Source: Flavobacteriales bacterium UBA1986 (GTDB taxonomy: Bacteria; Bacteroidota; Bacteroidia; Flavobacteriales_G; Salibacteraceae). From it: 64,000 nt of DNA. Position 1 is the first letter of the stretch; the number at the start of each line of letters is the position of its first letter. The notes under the pieces are model-generated. The model did no database searches and had not been told where the DNA came from. It saw only the letters and a list, made by a program, of their open reading frames with translations. The stretch is taken from positions 201,354-265,353 of the forward strand of contig DDDG01000006.1 of NCBI GenBank assembly GCA_002336245.1, written 5' to 3'. Positions 55,684-63,611 of this stretch are shown piece after piece. Made by a program: the position numbers and the translations under genes.

Positions 55684-56331
55684 ATGAATAAGCAAATGCT
55701 TGCTGTCTTCCTTGGCTTAATTCTCAGCCTGATTTCATTCCTTGGGCAGGCTCAAGACAAGCCAGATTTAGTTCAATTCAGTGGAGTTGTTGTAAATGGT
55801 GAAAACTTGCAGCCGGTTCCGTTCGCAAGCATCATGATCAGCAATACAAATAGAGGAACTGTTACAGATTATTACGGCTACTTTTCCTTCGTCGCACAAT
55901 TGGGTGATACGATAGAATTCGGATCCGTTGGCTATAAAACAGCCGATTACATCATTCCTGACACCCTGAGTTCTGAGCGATATTCACTCATTCAAGTACT
56001 CACCATTGATACCATTATTCTTCCAGAAGCTCGAATCTACCCTTGGCCTTCTCCGGCTCAGTTTAAACAAGCTTTTCTCAACCTCGACATTCCAGCCGAC
56101 GATTTAGAACGTGCCCGAAAGAATCTGGCGCAAGCCGCAATGAGAGAACGAGTTCAAGAAATGCCCATGGGCCCAGGAGCCAATTTCAAATACCAGCAGA
56201 ATCTCTATCAATCACAACTTTACTACGCAGGACAAGCTCCACCAATCAGCTTGTTGAATCCAGTGGCCTGGGCTCAATTTATATCGGCCTGGCGAAATGG
56301 AGACTTCAAGCGAAATAAAGGGAAAAGGTAG
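55684..56331 (+). CDS. Exported protein with a carboxypeptidase-regulatory-like domain
   Basis: 215 residues from ATG 55684 (MNKQMLAVFLGLILSLISFLGQAQ). One beta-sandwich of the CarboxypepD_reg type (FSGVVVNGENLQPVPFASIMISNTNRGTVTDYYGYFSF) is followed by a roughly 110-residue tail without known motif. In Bacteroidota the domain usually opens SusC-type transporters, but here it stands alone with no barrel. Periplasmic or surface role unknown. Confidence 0.8.
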   Translation: MNKQMLAVFLGLILSLISFLGQAQDKPDLVQFSGVVVNGENLQPVPFASIMISNTNRGTVTDYYGYFSFVAQLGDTIEFGSVGYKTADYIIPDTLSSERYSLIQVLTIDTIILPEARIYPWPSPAQFKQAFLNLDIPADDLERARKNLAQAAMRERVQEMPMGPGANFKYQQNLYQSQLYYAGQAPPISLLNPVAWAQFISAWRNGDFKRNKGKR

Positions 56332-56477
56332 CCAGCCAAAAAACGTGAATGCCCAGTAGTGCAATTGTGCCTTATGTGTATCTTTCACTAAGTCAAAGGG
56401 TCAAATCTTAACGAATCTTAAAATGTTTGCTCGTCCAGTCAATTGTCGCGCAAAACACTTTTAAATAGCTTAAGAAA

Positions 56478-56490
56478 GTCAATATTTGAC
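56478..56490. promoter_or_regulatory. Inverted repeat upstream of the Cys-rich precursor
   Basis: GTCAATATTTGAC, five-base perfect arms around TAT, 23 bases before the precursor ATG at 56514. Its position near the expected promoter would suit a small dimeric regulator, for example one responding to metal or stress. Weak evidence on its own. Confidence 0.35.
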
Positions 56491-56513
56491 ATAGTAATCC
56501 AAATCTATATCCA

Positions 56514-56927
56514 ATGAAGAAGAATCAGTCTAGAATTTTAAAAGGCACCTTGCTTGCCGGTACCTTGGTTGGGGCAGGAGCACTTACAGCTGACGCTACA
56601 ACTCTTTTTGAGTACACCGACTTAGGTTCTGGTTCTGAAATCAGAGCTGAACTTATCACCAATTCATCTATTGACCTTGTATCTGCCAACGAATTAAAAT
56701 GTGGCGAGGGTAAATGTGGTGAAGGTAAATGCGGTGAAAGCAAAGGAGACAAAAAAGCCGATGGAGCCAAAACCGACAAAAAAGCTGACATGAAAGCTGG
56801 TGAAGGTAAATGCGGTGAAGGCAAATGCGGAGAAAGCAAAGGCGACTCCAAAAAGGCCGATGAGAAAAAAACCGATGAGAAAGCCGGAGAGCACAAATGC
56901 GGCGAAGGTAAATGTGGTGAAGAATAA
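56514..56927 (+). CDS. Cys-rich precursor peptide, HvfA/bufferin-like
   Basis: 137 residues. A long Sec-type signal region (residues 1 to about 28, LLAGTLVGAGALTADA) is followed by a short leader and a Lys/Glu/Gly/Ala-rich tail with exactly seven cysteines (63, 68, 73, 100, 105, 129, 134). Every one is in a KCGE motif, mostly as EGKCGE with five-residue spacing. HvfA and related precursors have repeated EGKCG motifs whose cysteines are oxidatively modified by an MNIO (DUF692) enzyme. The two genes immediately downstream are MNIO and DUF2063. The mature product probably binds or buffers a metal such as copper in the periplasm; metal and modification are inferred. Confidence 0.85.
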   Translation: MKKNQSRILKGTLLAGTLVGAGALTADATTLFEYTDLGSGSEIRAELITNSSIDLVSANELKCGEGKCGEGKCGESKGDKKADGAKTDKKADMKAGEGKCGEGKCGESKGDSKKADEKKTDEKAGEHKCGEGKCGEE

Positions 56928-56960
56928 TTCCCATACTCATCCATAATCAAACAAAAGAAA

Positions 56961-56993
56961 GGGCTTCCACCACTAGGTGGACAGCCTTTTTTT
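56961..56993 (+). terminator. Terminator-like hairpin between precursor and MNIO gene
   Basis: GGCTTCCACC-acta-GGTGGACAGCC (one bulged C) followed by seven T. It lies 33 bases after the precursor stop, and its T-tract ends directly before the ATG at 56994. It may make transcription of the downstream enzymes partial and could also hide their translation start. See findings. Confidence 0.75.
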
Positions 56994-57842
56994 ATGCAAG
57001 AAAATATGTTGGAAGATCAGGTAGGAATAGGTTTTAGAAGAGATTTCGGCGACTCCTTCTTGGAACAAAAGGATCTCAAACCTGCATTCATTGAGGTTGC
57101 ACCAGAGAACTGGATTAATCTCGGCGGATACTGGAAAAAAGTCTTTGATCGCGTCACTGAGGAATACCCTTTGGTGTGCCACGGTCTGTCCTTATCCATT
57201 GGGAGCCCCGATCCGCTTGATTACGATTTCTTGAAGGAGTTGAAAGTCTTCCTAGATCAATACAATGTTTCCATTTATTCTGAACACCTGAGTTATTCAA
57301 AGAGTCAGAATGCACACCTCTACGATCTCCTTCCCATTCCCTTTCGAGAAGATGCCGTGAAACACATCGTTGCTCGAATCATAGAAGTGCAAGATTTCTT
57401 GGAGCGCCCGCTGGTGATTGAAAACGTGAGTTACTACACTCCAGTTGCAGCCGAAATGAAGGAAGAAGAATTCATCTCTGCCATCGTGCAGGAAAGCGGT
57501 TGCAAGCTCCTCTTGGATGTGAACAACGTGTATGTCAATGCATTCAATCACAACTACGATGAGAAGGACTTCATCTCTGCCTTACCGCTAGAATCAGTGG
57601 CCTACATGCATATGGCTGGGCATACACAGTTCTCAGACGATTGCATCATCGATACGCATGGAGAGGACATCATAGATCCGGTATTTGACTTGTTCGAATG
57701 GACACTTAAAGATTTAAAACCCGTGCCGGTTCTTCTTGAAAGAGACTTCAACATTCCTGAATTAGACAAATTGAATTTGGAAGTGGAGCAATTGCGTGGA
57801 ATCATCCAAAAAGTTCGGACCAAAACTGTGAGTCATGCTTAA
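56994..57842 (+). CDS. DUF692 multinuclear non-heme iron oxidative enzyme (MNIO), HvfB/BufB-like
   Basis: 282 residues, a TIM barrel of the DUF692 family. Metal-ligand candidates: His in CHGLSLSIG (near 63), His in SEHLSYS (near 97), Glu in IENVSYY, Asp/Asn in LLLDVNNVYVN, His in HMAGH, Asp in DTHGED and Glu in LLERD. In known systems this family uses two or three iron atoms to convert Cys residues of a precursor into oxazolone/thioamide or thiooxazole groups. Start at ATG 56994 or the in-frame ATG at 57006. It overlaps the DUF2063 gene by eight bases. Confidence 0.92.
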   Translation: MQENMLEDQVGIGFRRDFGDSFLEQKDLKPAFIEVAPENWINLGGYWKKVFDRVTEEYPLVCHGLSLSIGSPDPLDYDFLKELKVFLDQYNVSIYSEHLSYSKSQNAHLYDLLPIPFREDAVKHIVARIIEVQDFLERPLVIENVSYYTPVAAEMKEEEFISAIVQESGCKLLLDVNNVYVNAFNHNYDEKDFISALPLESVAYMHMAGHTQFSDDCIIDTHGEDIIDPVFDLFEWTLKDLKPVPVLLERDFNIPELDKLNLEVEQLRGIIQKVRTKTVSHA

Positions 57843-58593
57843 AGAAGATACTCAGAAGCATCAAGAAGATTTGGCCACATACGTCCGAAAGGGGGTATTC
57901 GACGACACGCCTCCGGGCATCACTCCAGATCGGGTCTTTCATTACCGTCGTCTGGTCATCAACATCGTTCGAGATGGATTGGCACGAGCCTACCCGCTTA
58001 CCAAAAACTTACTCCCACCCAAGCAATGGGATAAGTTGGTAAAGAGTTTTTTCGAAGAGCACGATTGTCAGGCGTATCAAGTTTGGCGCATGCCAGGTGA
58101 ATTCTACGACTATGTTCTAGGGCTTGAACTTGATTTGAAAAGTAAATTTCCCTTCCTGGAAGAATTGATGGAGTTTGAGTGGACGGAAACGGAGCTTTAC
58201 GTTCATCAAGACGTCGACATCAGCCCATACAAGGACTTAGAACAAGGATGGGATGAGAAGGCACTGATATTCAATCCCTACTTAAGCCTTAAGAGTTTCA
58301 CTTACCCAGTCCATCGTCAAAATGCCAAGTACATTACTGCCGATAAAAAAGGGCGCTACTTCCTCCTCGTTTATCGCGACGTAGAAGAAGGAAAAGTGCA
58401 CTTCATGGATGTAAGCGCATTTCATGTCTTTCTCGTGGAAGCATTGTTCGATGGATCAAAAACGCTCATCGAACTTTTACCAGAGGCCGCCAAACTCTTC
58501 GGCTTAGACGATTTGACTGTCCTTAAAAATGAGGCGGAGAAGTTTCTAGAAAGTCTCTCCTCAAAAGGGGTTCTTTTAGGCCAGAGTGCCTAA
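57835..58593 (+). CDS. DUF2063 partner protein, HvfC/BufC-like
   Basis: 252 residues. The N-terminal DNA-binding-like DUF2063 region (VFHYRRLVINIVRDGLARAYPLTKNLL) is followed by a C-terminal PqqD-like helical part. In hvf/buf systems this protein binds the precursor leader and presents it to the MNIO enzyme. Overlap with the MNIO frame indicates equimolar synthesis. The last four bases overlap the convergent nucleotidase gene. No DoxX/HvfD-like gene follows. Confidence 0.85.
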   Translation: MLKEDTQKHQEDLATYVRKGVFDDTPPGITPDRVFHYRRLVINIVRDGLARAYPLTKNLLPPKQWDKLVKSFFEEHDCQAYQVWRMPGEFYDYVLGLELDLKSKFPFLEELMEFEWTETELYVHQDVDISPYKDLEQGWDEKALIFNPYLSLKSFTYPVHRQNAKYITADKKGRYFLLVYRDVEEGKVHFMDVSAFHVFLVEALFDGSKTLIELLPEAAKLFGLDDLTVLKNEAEKFLESLSSKGVLLGQSA

Positions 58594-60170
58594 CGTACAA
58601 TCGTCTTCATGCCTTCTTCGCGCAGATAGTAAATCAAGATGTCGCGCACGTCGTTCTTTAGCTTTCCATCAAGGAAGGAACTCTTTTTATTGGACTTCAT
58701 TTCACCTAAATACTCGAGATTGGCTTCTTTTCCAGAGGCTAGGAATTCAGGCATACAAACTGAGTATTCCTGCTCAAAATCCAAGGCAGTTTTTCCGACA
58801 TACCAGGTTCCTTCCTGCTTAAAAATATTTGCAGTTTGAAGAAAACCACCGGTACCAATGTTTTTGTAGATGCCGAGATCGAGTGTTTTTTGAAGGTCTT
58901 TTCCGCTCATTTTGAGTTCTACAATCGCGCCTCCAAATGGAAGCATATTCAGCACATCCTTTTCCGCGATCGACTTCTCAATGAAATCGTCGTAGCGAAT
59001 GCTTCCACCATTTAAAATGGCACAATCAGCTTCTGGATAAAGATGTAAGAAGGAGCTTCCTATGACTTGCCCCATTGGAACCATTTTAGATCGCACTGAA
59101 GTTTCTCTTACATCCATCCACTCTTCAACAGTTGCTACTGTTTCGTATGGCTTATAGCTCATCTCTTTCAAAGCCTCATTTTCGATGGCCATCCATTTGT
59201 CGACCACCTCTTTTACACCTGGATCTTCTGGAATGCTCTCGTCGATAACAATCTTTTCAGAATTCACTACGAGCGTGTCCATCTCGGAATAGTATTTCAG
59301 ATTGTGAACCCAAATACTTTTTGCGTTGGCGTCTGCCTTTGCAATGACAGTCCCTCCTACCCGCTCGTACATCGAGCTGTGATCGTGACCACCCATAATC
59401 AATCGCAATTGAGGCAAACGCTTGGCCATTTCCCGATCGCTTTCAATTTCCAAATGAGAAAGAGCAACAGCAAATTGGCACTTATCAATCATCTGCTCCA
59501 AACTCGATTTGGTGGCCAAATACACTTGACTGTAGTTCACATAGTCCTTCTGATTGAAAGGCAAGGTCATTCCAAGGATGCCCATTTGTAAAAAGCCTCC
59601 TTGACCATCGGGTTGTTGATGAAACATCCACTGCGGAAGTTCTGCGTCGGCTCCTCCACGTTTCTGCGTAAAATAAGTTGCACCTTGAGGTATCTTGTGA
59701 AAGACGTTTGTAGTGGTCCAACGGAATTCACTTTCATTGATCCGAGCCTGTAGATCTTCATAACTCAAATCAAATTCATGATTTCCGAAGGTGGCATAGT
59801 TAACTCCTACTGCGTTCAGCACCTCTACCATATGCTTCCCAGCATAGGCATTGCCATCCTCATCTTTCAGCATTCCCAAGACAGAAGGGCTTAAAAAGTC
59901 GCCACACATAACTGTGAGTGTAAACGGGTTTTCTTTTACGAGCTTTCGCTGGATGCTCGCAACCCTTGCCAATCCACCCAAATTGTCGTAACGCGATGGG
60001 GCGATGTCGTACACATCGTTCATCTGAAGAATGGTAAGCCTAGTAAAAGGACCTTTGGGAGAGGGTAAAACAGTCTGCTGTTGCTCCTGCAGCTTTTCTG
60101 GGATCTTCTCTGGTTCAGAACAAGCGGAGAAGAATAAAACTAGAACGAGGAATAAATGAAACTTTTTCAT
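58590..60170 (-). CDS. Lipoprotein 5'-nucleotidase/metallophosphatase
   Basis: About 526 residues from ATG 60170 (MKKFHLFLVLVLFFSACSE, lipobox FFSAC); a longer frame adds 18 residues without signal. Calcineurin-like domain with LQMNDVYDI, GDFLSP, GNHEFD, and GGHDHS, then a C-terminal 5'-nucleotidase domain (ILNGGSIRYD, LPFGG). It removes phosphate from nucleotides or related esters at the cell surface or periplasm. Confidence 0.9.
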   Translation of the reverse strand: MKKFHLFLVLVLFFSACSEPEKIPEKLQEQQQTVLPSPKGPFTRLTILQMNDVYDIAPSRYDNLGGLARVASIQRKLVKENPFTLTVMCGDFLSPSVLGMLKDEDGNAYAGKHMVEVLNAVGVNYATFGNHEFDLSYEDLQARINESEFRWTTTNVFHKIPQGATYFTQKRGGADAELPQWMFHQQPDGQGGFLQMGILGMTLPFNQKDYVNYSQVYLATKSSLEQMIDKCQFAVALSHLEIESDREMAKRLPQLRLIMGGHDHSSMYERVGGTVIAKADANAKSIWVHNLKYYSEMDTLVVNSEKIVIDESIPEDPGVKEVVDKWMAIENEALKEMSYKPYETVATVEEWMDVRETSVRSKMVPMGQVIGSSFLHLYPEADCAILNGGSIRYDDFIEKSIAEKDVLNMLPFGGAIVELKMSGKDLQKTLDLGIYKNIGTGGFLQTANIFKQEGTWYVGKTALDFEQEYSVCMPEFLASGKEANLEYLGEMKSNKKSSFLDGKLKNDVRDILIYYLREEGMKTIVR

Positions 60171-60319
60171 GAAGGAATCTCTTCTGATGTGGAAACAAAA
60201 TAAAGCCAAAAATCGGCTTGGCACCGAGCAGGATAAAAGTCAATGAATTGGCCCGAGAGGAATCGACTCAAATTGGATGAATCGAACGAGCCATATGTTT
60301 AACTTTAGCCACACAGAGC

Positions 60320-61165
60320 ATGTCAAGTCCAAGCGTTGCACATACAGAAGTATCCCGATTTAAGGAGAGCAAAACCGAAATAGAATCGGACCTCCTAGCC
60401 GTTGAGGAACCCATGGAAATACGCTTGGGTTATGGCAAGGGATCAACAAGGAAACAAAAGACCGTTAGCGTGACCATGCGCACTCCTGGTCACGACTTCG
60501 AATTGGCCGTTGGCTTTTTATACACTGAAGGGATCCTTACTTCCCGCGACGAAGTAGATCACATTCGCTACTGTTTCGACGAGGGCGAGCAAGAACAAGA
60601 AAACATTGTTCGTGTGGAACTTCGGGAGGACATCGAGCCAAATCTCGACAGTTTGCAACGCAATTTCTACATGAGTTCAAGTTGCGGAGTGTGCGGAAAG
60701 GCAAGCATCGAATCCATAGAAACTACGAACAACTGCCCCATACTACCCAAGAACAGCCCTGTGGTTAGCGCCGAATGGATTCAGTCGCTTCCAGATCAGC
60801 TCAGGCAAGCACAATTGGTGTTTGAACACACCGGCGGACTTCATGCCGTTGGCTTGTTCAACAGCGATGGCAAATTACTCTACCTGCGAGAAGACGTTGG
60901 ACGACACAATGCCTTCGACAAAACCATTGGTGCGGCATTCTTGGAAGACCGATTGCCCCTTTTTAATGGCATTGCCTTGGTGTCGGGAAGAGCAAGCTTT
61001 GAGTTGGTTCAGAAAGCCGTAATGGGAGGAATTCCAATTATGGCAGCCATTGGGGCCCCGTCTAGCTTAGCAGTGCAGCTGGCCAAGGATTTCAATTTGA
61101 GTCTCATAGGGTTTCTAAAATCCAATCGCATGAATCTTTATACCGGAAAACAACGAATTCAATAG
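60320..61165 (+). CDS. fdhD: Formate dehydrogenase accessory sulfurtransferase FdhD
   Basis: 281 residues. FdhD passes sulfur from a cysteine desulfurase to the molybdenum or tungsten bis-MGD cofactor of formate dehydrogenase. The essential Cys pair is in SSCGVCGK (residues 122 and 125), and GRHNAFDK is a further signature. It is the first of three tightly packed genes; no formate dehydrogenase is in the window. Confidence 0.95.
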   Translation: MSSPSVAHTEVSRFKESKTEIESDLLAVEEPMEIRLGYGKGSTRKQKTVSVTMRTPGHDFELAVGFLYTEGILTSRDEVDHIRYCFDEGEQEQENIVRVELREDIEPNLDSLQRNFYMSSSCGVCGKASIESIETTNNCPILPKNSPVVSAEWIQSLPDQLRQAQLVFEHTGGLHAVGLFNSDGKLLYLREDVGRHNAFDKTIGAAFLEDRLPLFNGIALVSGRASFELVQKAVMGGIPIMAAIGAPSSLAVQLAKDFNLSLIGFLKSNRMNLYTGKQRIQ

Positions 61166-61168
61166 TCA

Positions 61169-63175
61169 GTGAAAAAATTCCACTTCGTTCTCTTTACAAT
61201 GTTTCTGAGCTCAAGCTCCATTGGTCAAGTTGCCAACGATCAAGTAGTATTCATGGAAGCGGTCATCATTGGTGACGATATCCAAATCAATTGGCCGCAA
61301 GAAAATTGGACAGGCAATTACGAAGTTTACCGCCGCACATCCATCGACACTAGCGATTGGGGGCCTATGATTGTAAATCTCGCTGGAAGTGACACTTCCT
61401 ACCTAGACACATCTGTTATTGTAGGACAAGAATACGAGTATCGCGTTCTGAAGACTCAAACGAGTTCCACCTATGCTTTGGGATATCTGCGTTCAGGAAT
61501 TCGCAAAGAGGTCGACGATAAAACTATGAACATCGCAATTCTTGTCGACAGTGCTATTGGCTCAGAATTAACGAGCGAAATTGATCGCCTTGTTTATGAA
61601 CTCATTCACGAAGGATGGAATGCAAAAGTCTATTCCATTCCCCCTGGAATTGATGTCACCGAAGTAAAGGACACCATTTATGAAGCCTACTTCGACTTCG
61701 ACACCAAGCTGAACACTGTGTTTCTTCTAGGACACATTCCTGTTCCATATTCTGGCGACTATTCCGGTTTGAGCGGAACTCCCCCACCCGACGGGCATGT
61801 TGAAGGTTCTGGAAACCATACTGGCGCCTGGCCAGCCGATGTTTATTACGCAGACTTGGATGGAGAATGGACCGACTTCACCGTAAATAGAATTACAGGA
61901 AATTCAAGTCGACATCACAACGTACCGAGCGACGGAAAATTCGATCAAACCAGACTTCCAAACGAAGTAGAGCTTGAACTTGGCCGTGTTGATTTGTACG
62001 ATATGCCGGAGTTTTCCTCGAGTGAAATTGAATTGCTTCGCGCCTATCTCAACCGAAACTCCAACTATAGAAATGGAGTTTTAATTGGAGAGCGAAGAGC
62101 CCTTGTAGACAACAATTTCAGCAGCTTGAATTTAGCGAGTACTGGCTGGCATAATTTGGTTTCTTTCTTCGGGCGAGATAAGGTTCAAACTGCCGATTAT
62201 TTCACGGAATTAAAAAACGGTTCATACTTATGGGCTTATGGATGCGGAGCTGGTTCTTATACTTCTTGCTCTGGCGTTGGTAGAACAAGCGACTTTGCTA
62301 CAGACTCCCTCAACAACATTTTCAGCATCTTGGCTGGAAGCTATTTTGGTGATTGGGATTCTCGAAACAATTTGCTGCGTGCTCCTCTAGCGAATTCATC
62401 GCTTGCATGTTTTTGGGGAGGCATTCCAAAATGGTATGTGCACAACATGGCCTTGGGTGGAACCATCGGATGGGGAGCGAAGGCTTCACAAAACAATACT
62501 GGAGACCGATATACAGGAAACTTCAATGGTTCTGCCAATGAAGTGCACATCGCTTTGATGGGCGACCCAAGCTTGCGCCTGTATTACCCAACTGCAGCCA
62601 GCAATCTAACAGCAATAAGCGCCAACAATTATGTCGATTTGAATTGGGCAAGCTCGACAGATCCAACCGTCGTTGGATACAATGTGTACAGATACGATTC
62701 CGTTCAAGGTGTTCATCTGAGATTGAACGACAGCATCCTCCTTGGGAACGACTTCAAAGACAAAAGCAACCGAAAATCGGGCAATCACTTTTATATGGTT
62801 CGTGCACTTCGCATAGAACAAACTGCCAGTGGAAGTTATTACGCGCCCAGTGCCGGGACTTCGGTTGTGGTCAACCACAAGTTCGACGTGAGTACAGGCC
62901 TCGAAGAGCAAGCGCTTCGGACAATGGAAATCTTTCCAAATCCCAACAAGGGGCGCTTTCAAATGCGACTTTACAACGAACAATCTGAGACTTTAAAGGC
63001 ACGCCTAGTTAGCTTGAATGGGCAAATGATTTGGACCGATGAATTCAAATTTGAAGCTGGACCAAACAATCACATCGTGCAACTCCCTGAAACTTCAGAG
63101 GGAGTCTACATCCTAAATTTGGAGAGTACTTCAGGCACCATTCGATCTCAACAAAAAATTGTTTTAAGCAAATGA
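61169..63175 (+). CDS. Secreted T9SS type A protein, possibly C25-peptidase-like
   Basis: 668 residues from a GTG (3 bases after fdhD) with signal peptide MKKFHFVLFTMFLSSSSIGQ. Fibronectin-III-like domain (VIIGDDIQINWPQENWTGNYEVYRR), then a large domain (about 115-470) with FLLGHIPVPYSG (His near 188) and GCGAGSYTSCSGVG (Cys near 365), which could be a His/Cys dyad of the gingipain/C25 fold. A second Fn3 follows, and a T9SS type A tail (FPNPNKGRFQMRL ... QKIVLSK). The protease assignment is tentative. Overlaps the next gene (ATGA). Confidence 0.75.
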   Translation: MKKFHFVLFTMFLSSSSIGQVANDQVVFMEAVIIGDDIQINWPQENWTGNYEVYRRTSIDTSDWGPMIVNLAGSDTSYLDTSVIVGQEYEYRVLKTQTSSTYALGYLRSGIRKEVDDKTMNIAILVDSAIGSELTSEIDRLVYELIHEGWNAKVYSIPPGIDVTEVKDTIYEAYFDFDTKLNTVFLLGHIPVPYSGDYSGLSGTPPPDGHVEGSGNHTGAWPADVYYADLDGEWTDFTVNRITGNSSRHHNVPSDGKFDQTRLPNEVELELGRVDLYDMPEFSSSEIELLRAYLNRNSNYRNGVLIGERRALVDNNFSSLNLASTGWHNLVSFFGRDKVQTADYFTELKNGSYLWAYGCGAGSYTSCSGVGRTSDFATDSLNNIFSILAGSYFGDWDSRNNLLRAPLANSSLACFWGGIPKWYVHNMALGGTIGWGAKASQNNTGDRYTGNFNGSANEVHIALMGDPSLRLYYPTAASNLTAISANNYVDLNWASSTDPTVVGYNVYRYDSVQGVHLRLNDSILLGNDFKDKSNRKSGNHFYMVRALRIEQTASGSYYAPSAGTSVVVNHKFDVSTGLEEQALRTMEIFPNPNKGRFQMRLYNEQSETLKARLVSLNGQMIWTDEFKFEAGPNNHIVQLPETSEGVYILNLESTSGTIRSQQKIVLSK

Positions 63176-63552
63176 AATTGCGGATTTTAGACAACAGCAT
63201 CCGCCTTAGGCTATCTAAGTCTGAGGTCGACCTGCTCGATGAGAAGGGAGAACTCTCCGCGGACACTCCCCTTCCATCTTCAAATTTCAAGTACTCTCTA
63301 GAATGCGTTGAATCTTCTTTTCAAATACAGCATAGTTCAGAAGGACTCAAAATTCAAGTGCCAAAAGACATTGTAAGCTCATGGGCGAACTCCAATCGGG
63401 TGGGCTTTAGACACACATTCGAATTGGAAGATGGAAGCAAAACCAGTCTGCTCGTTGAAAAAGATTTCAAATGCCTCACAGATGCTAGCGAGTCCGACCA
63501 GAGCGACTTTTACGAGCATCCGTATGCAAAGACTGCGACAAAAGATGAATAA
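63172..63552 (+). CDS. DUF7009-like small protein
   Basis: 126 residues. MKLRILDNSIRLRLSKSEVDLL and the C-terminal LLVEKDFKCL ... QSDFYEHPYA match a small conserved Bacteroidota family (DUF7009, from memory), often found near molybdenum-cofactor or fdhD genes. Here it shares an operon with fdhD and an exported T9SS protein. Cytoplasmic; function unknown. The C-terminal 60 residues form an amphipathic beta region. Confidence 0.65.
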   Translation: MKLRILDNSIRLRLSKSEVDLLDEKGELSADTPLPSSNFKYSLECVESSFQIQHSSEGLKIQVPKDIVSSWANSNRVGFRHTFELEDGSKTSLLVEKDFKCLTDASESDQSDFYEHPYAKTATKDE

Positions 63553-63611
63553 TTTTTGACTTGCCTGTAACTTTATAAAGGCTTGTCCGTCTTACTTCAA
63601 AATTGCCCTAG

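Noticed and set aside
56525..56950. Long minus-strand reading frames opposite the Cys-rich precursor
   Set aside because: They are produced by the low-complexity AAATGCGG/GGTAAA repeats; the plus frame has the signal peptide and KCGE motifs.
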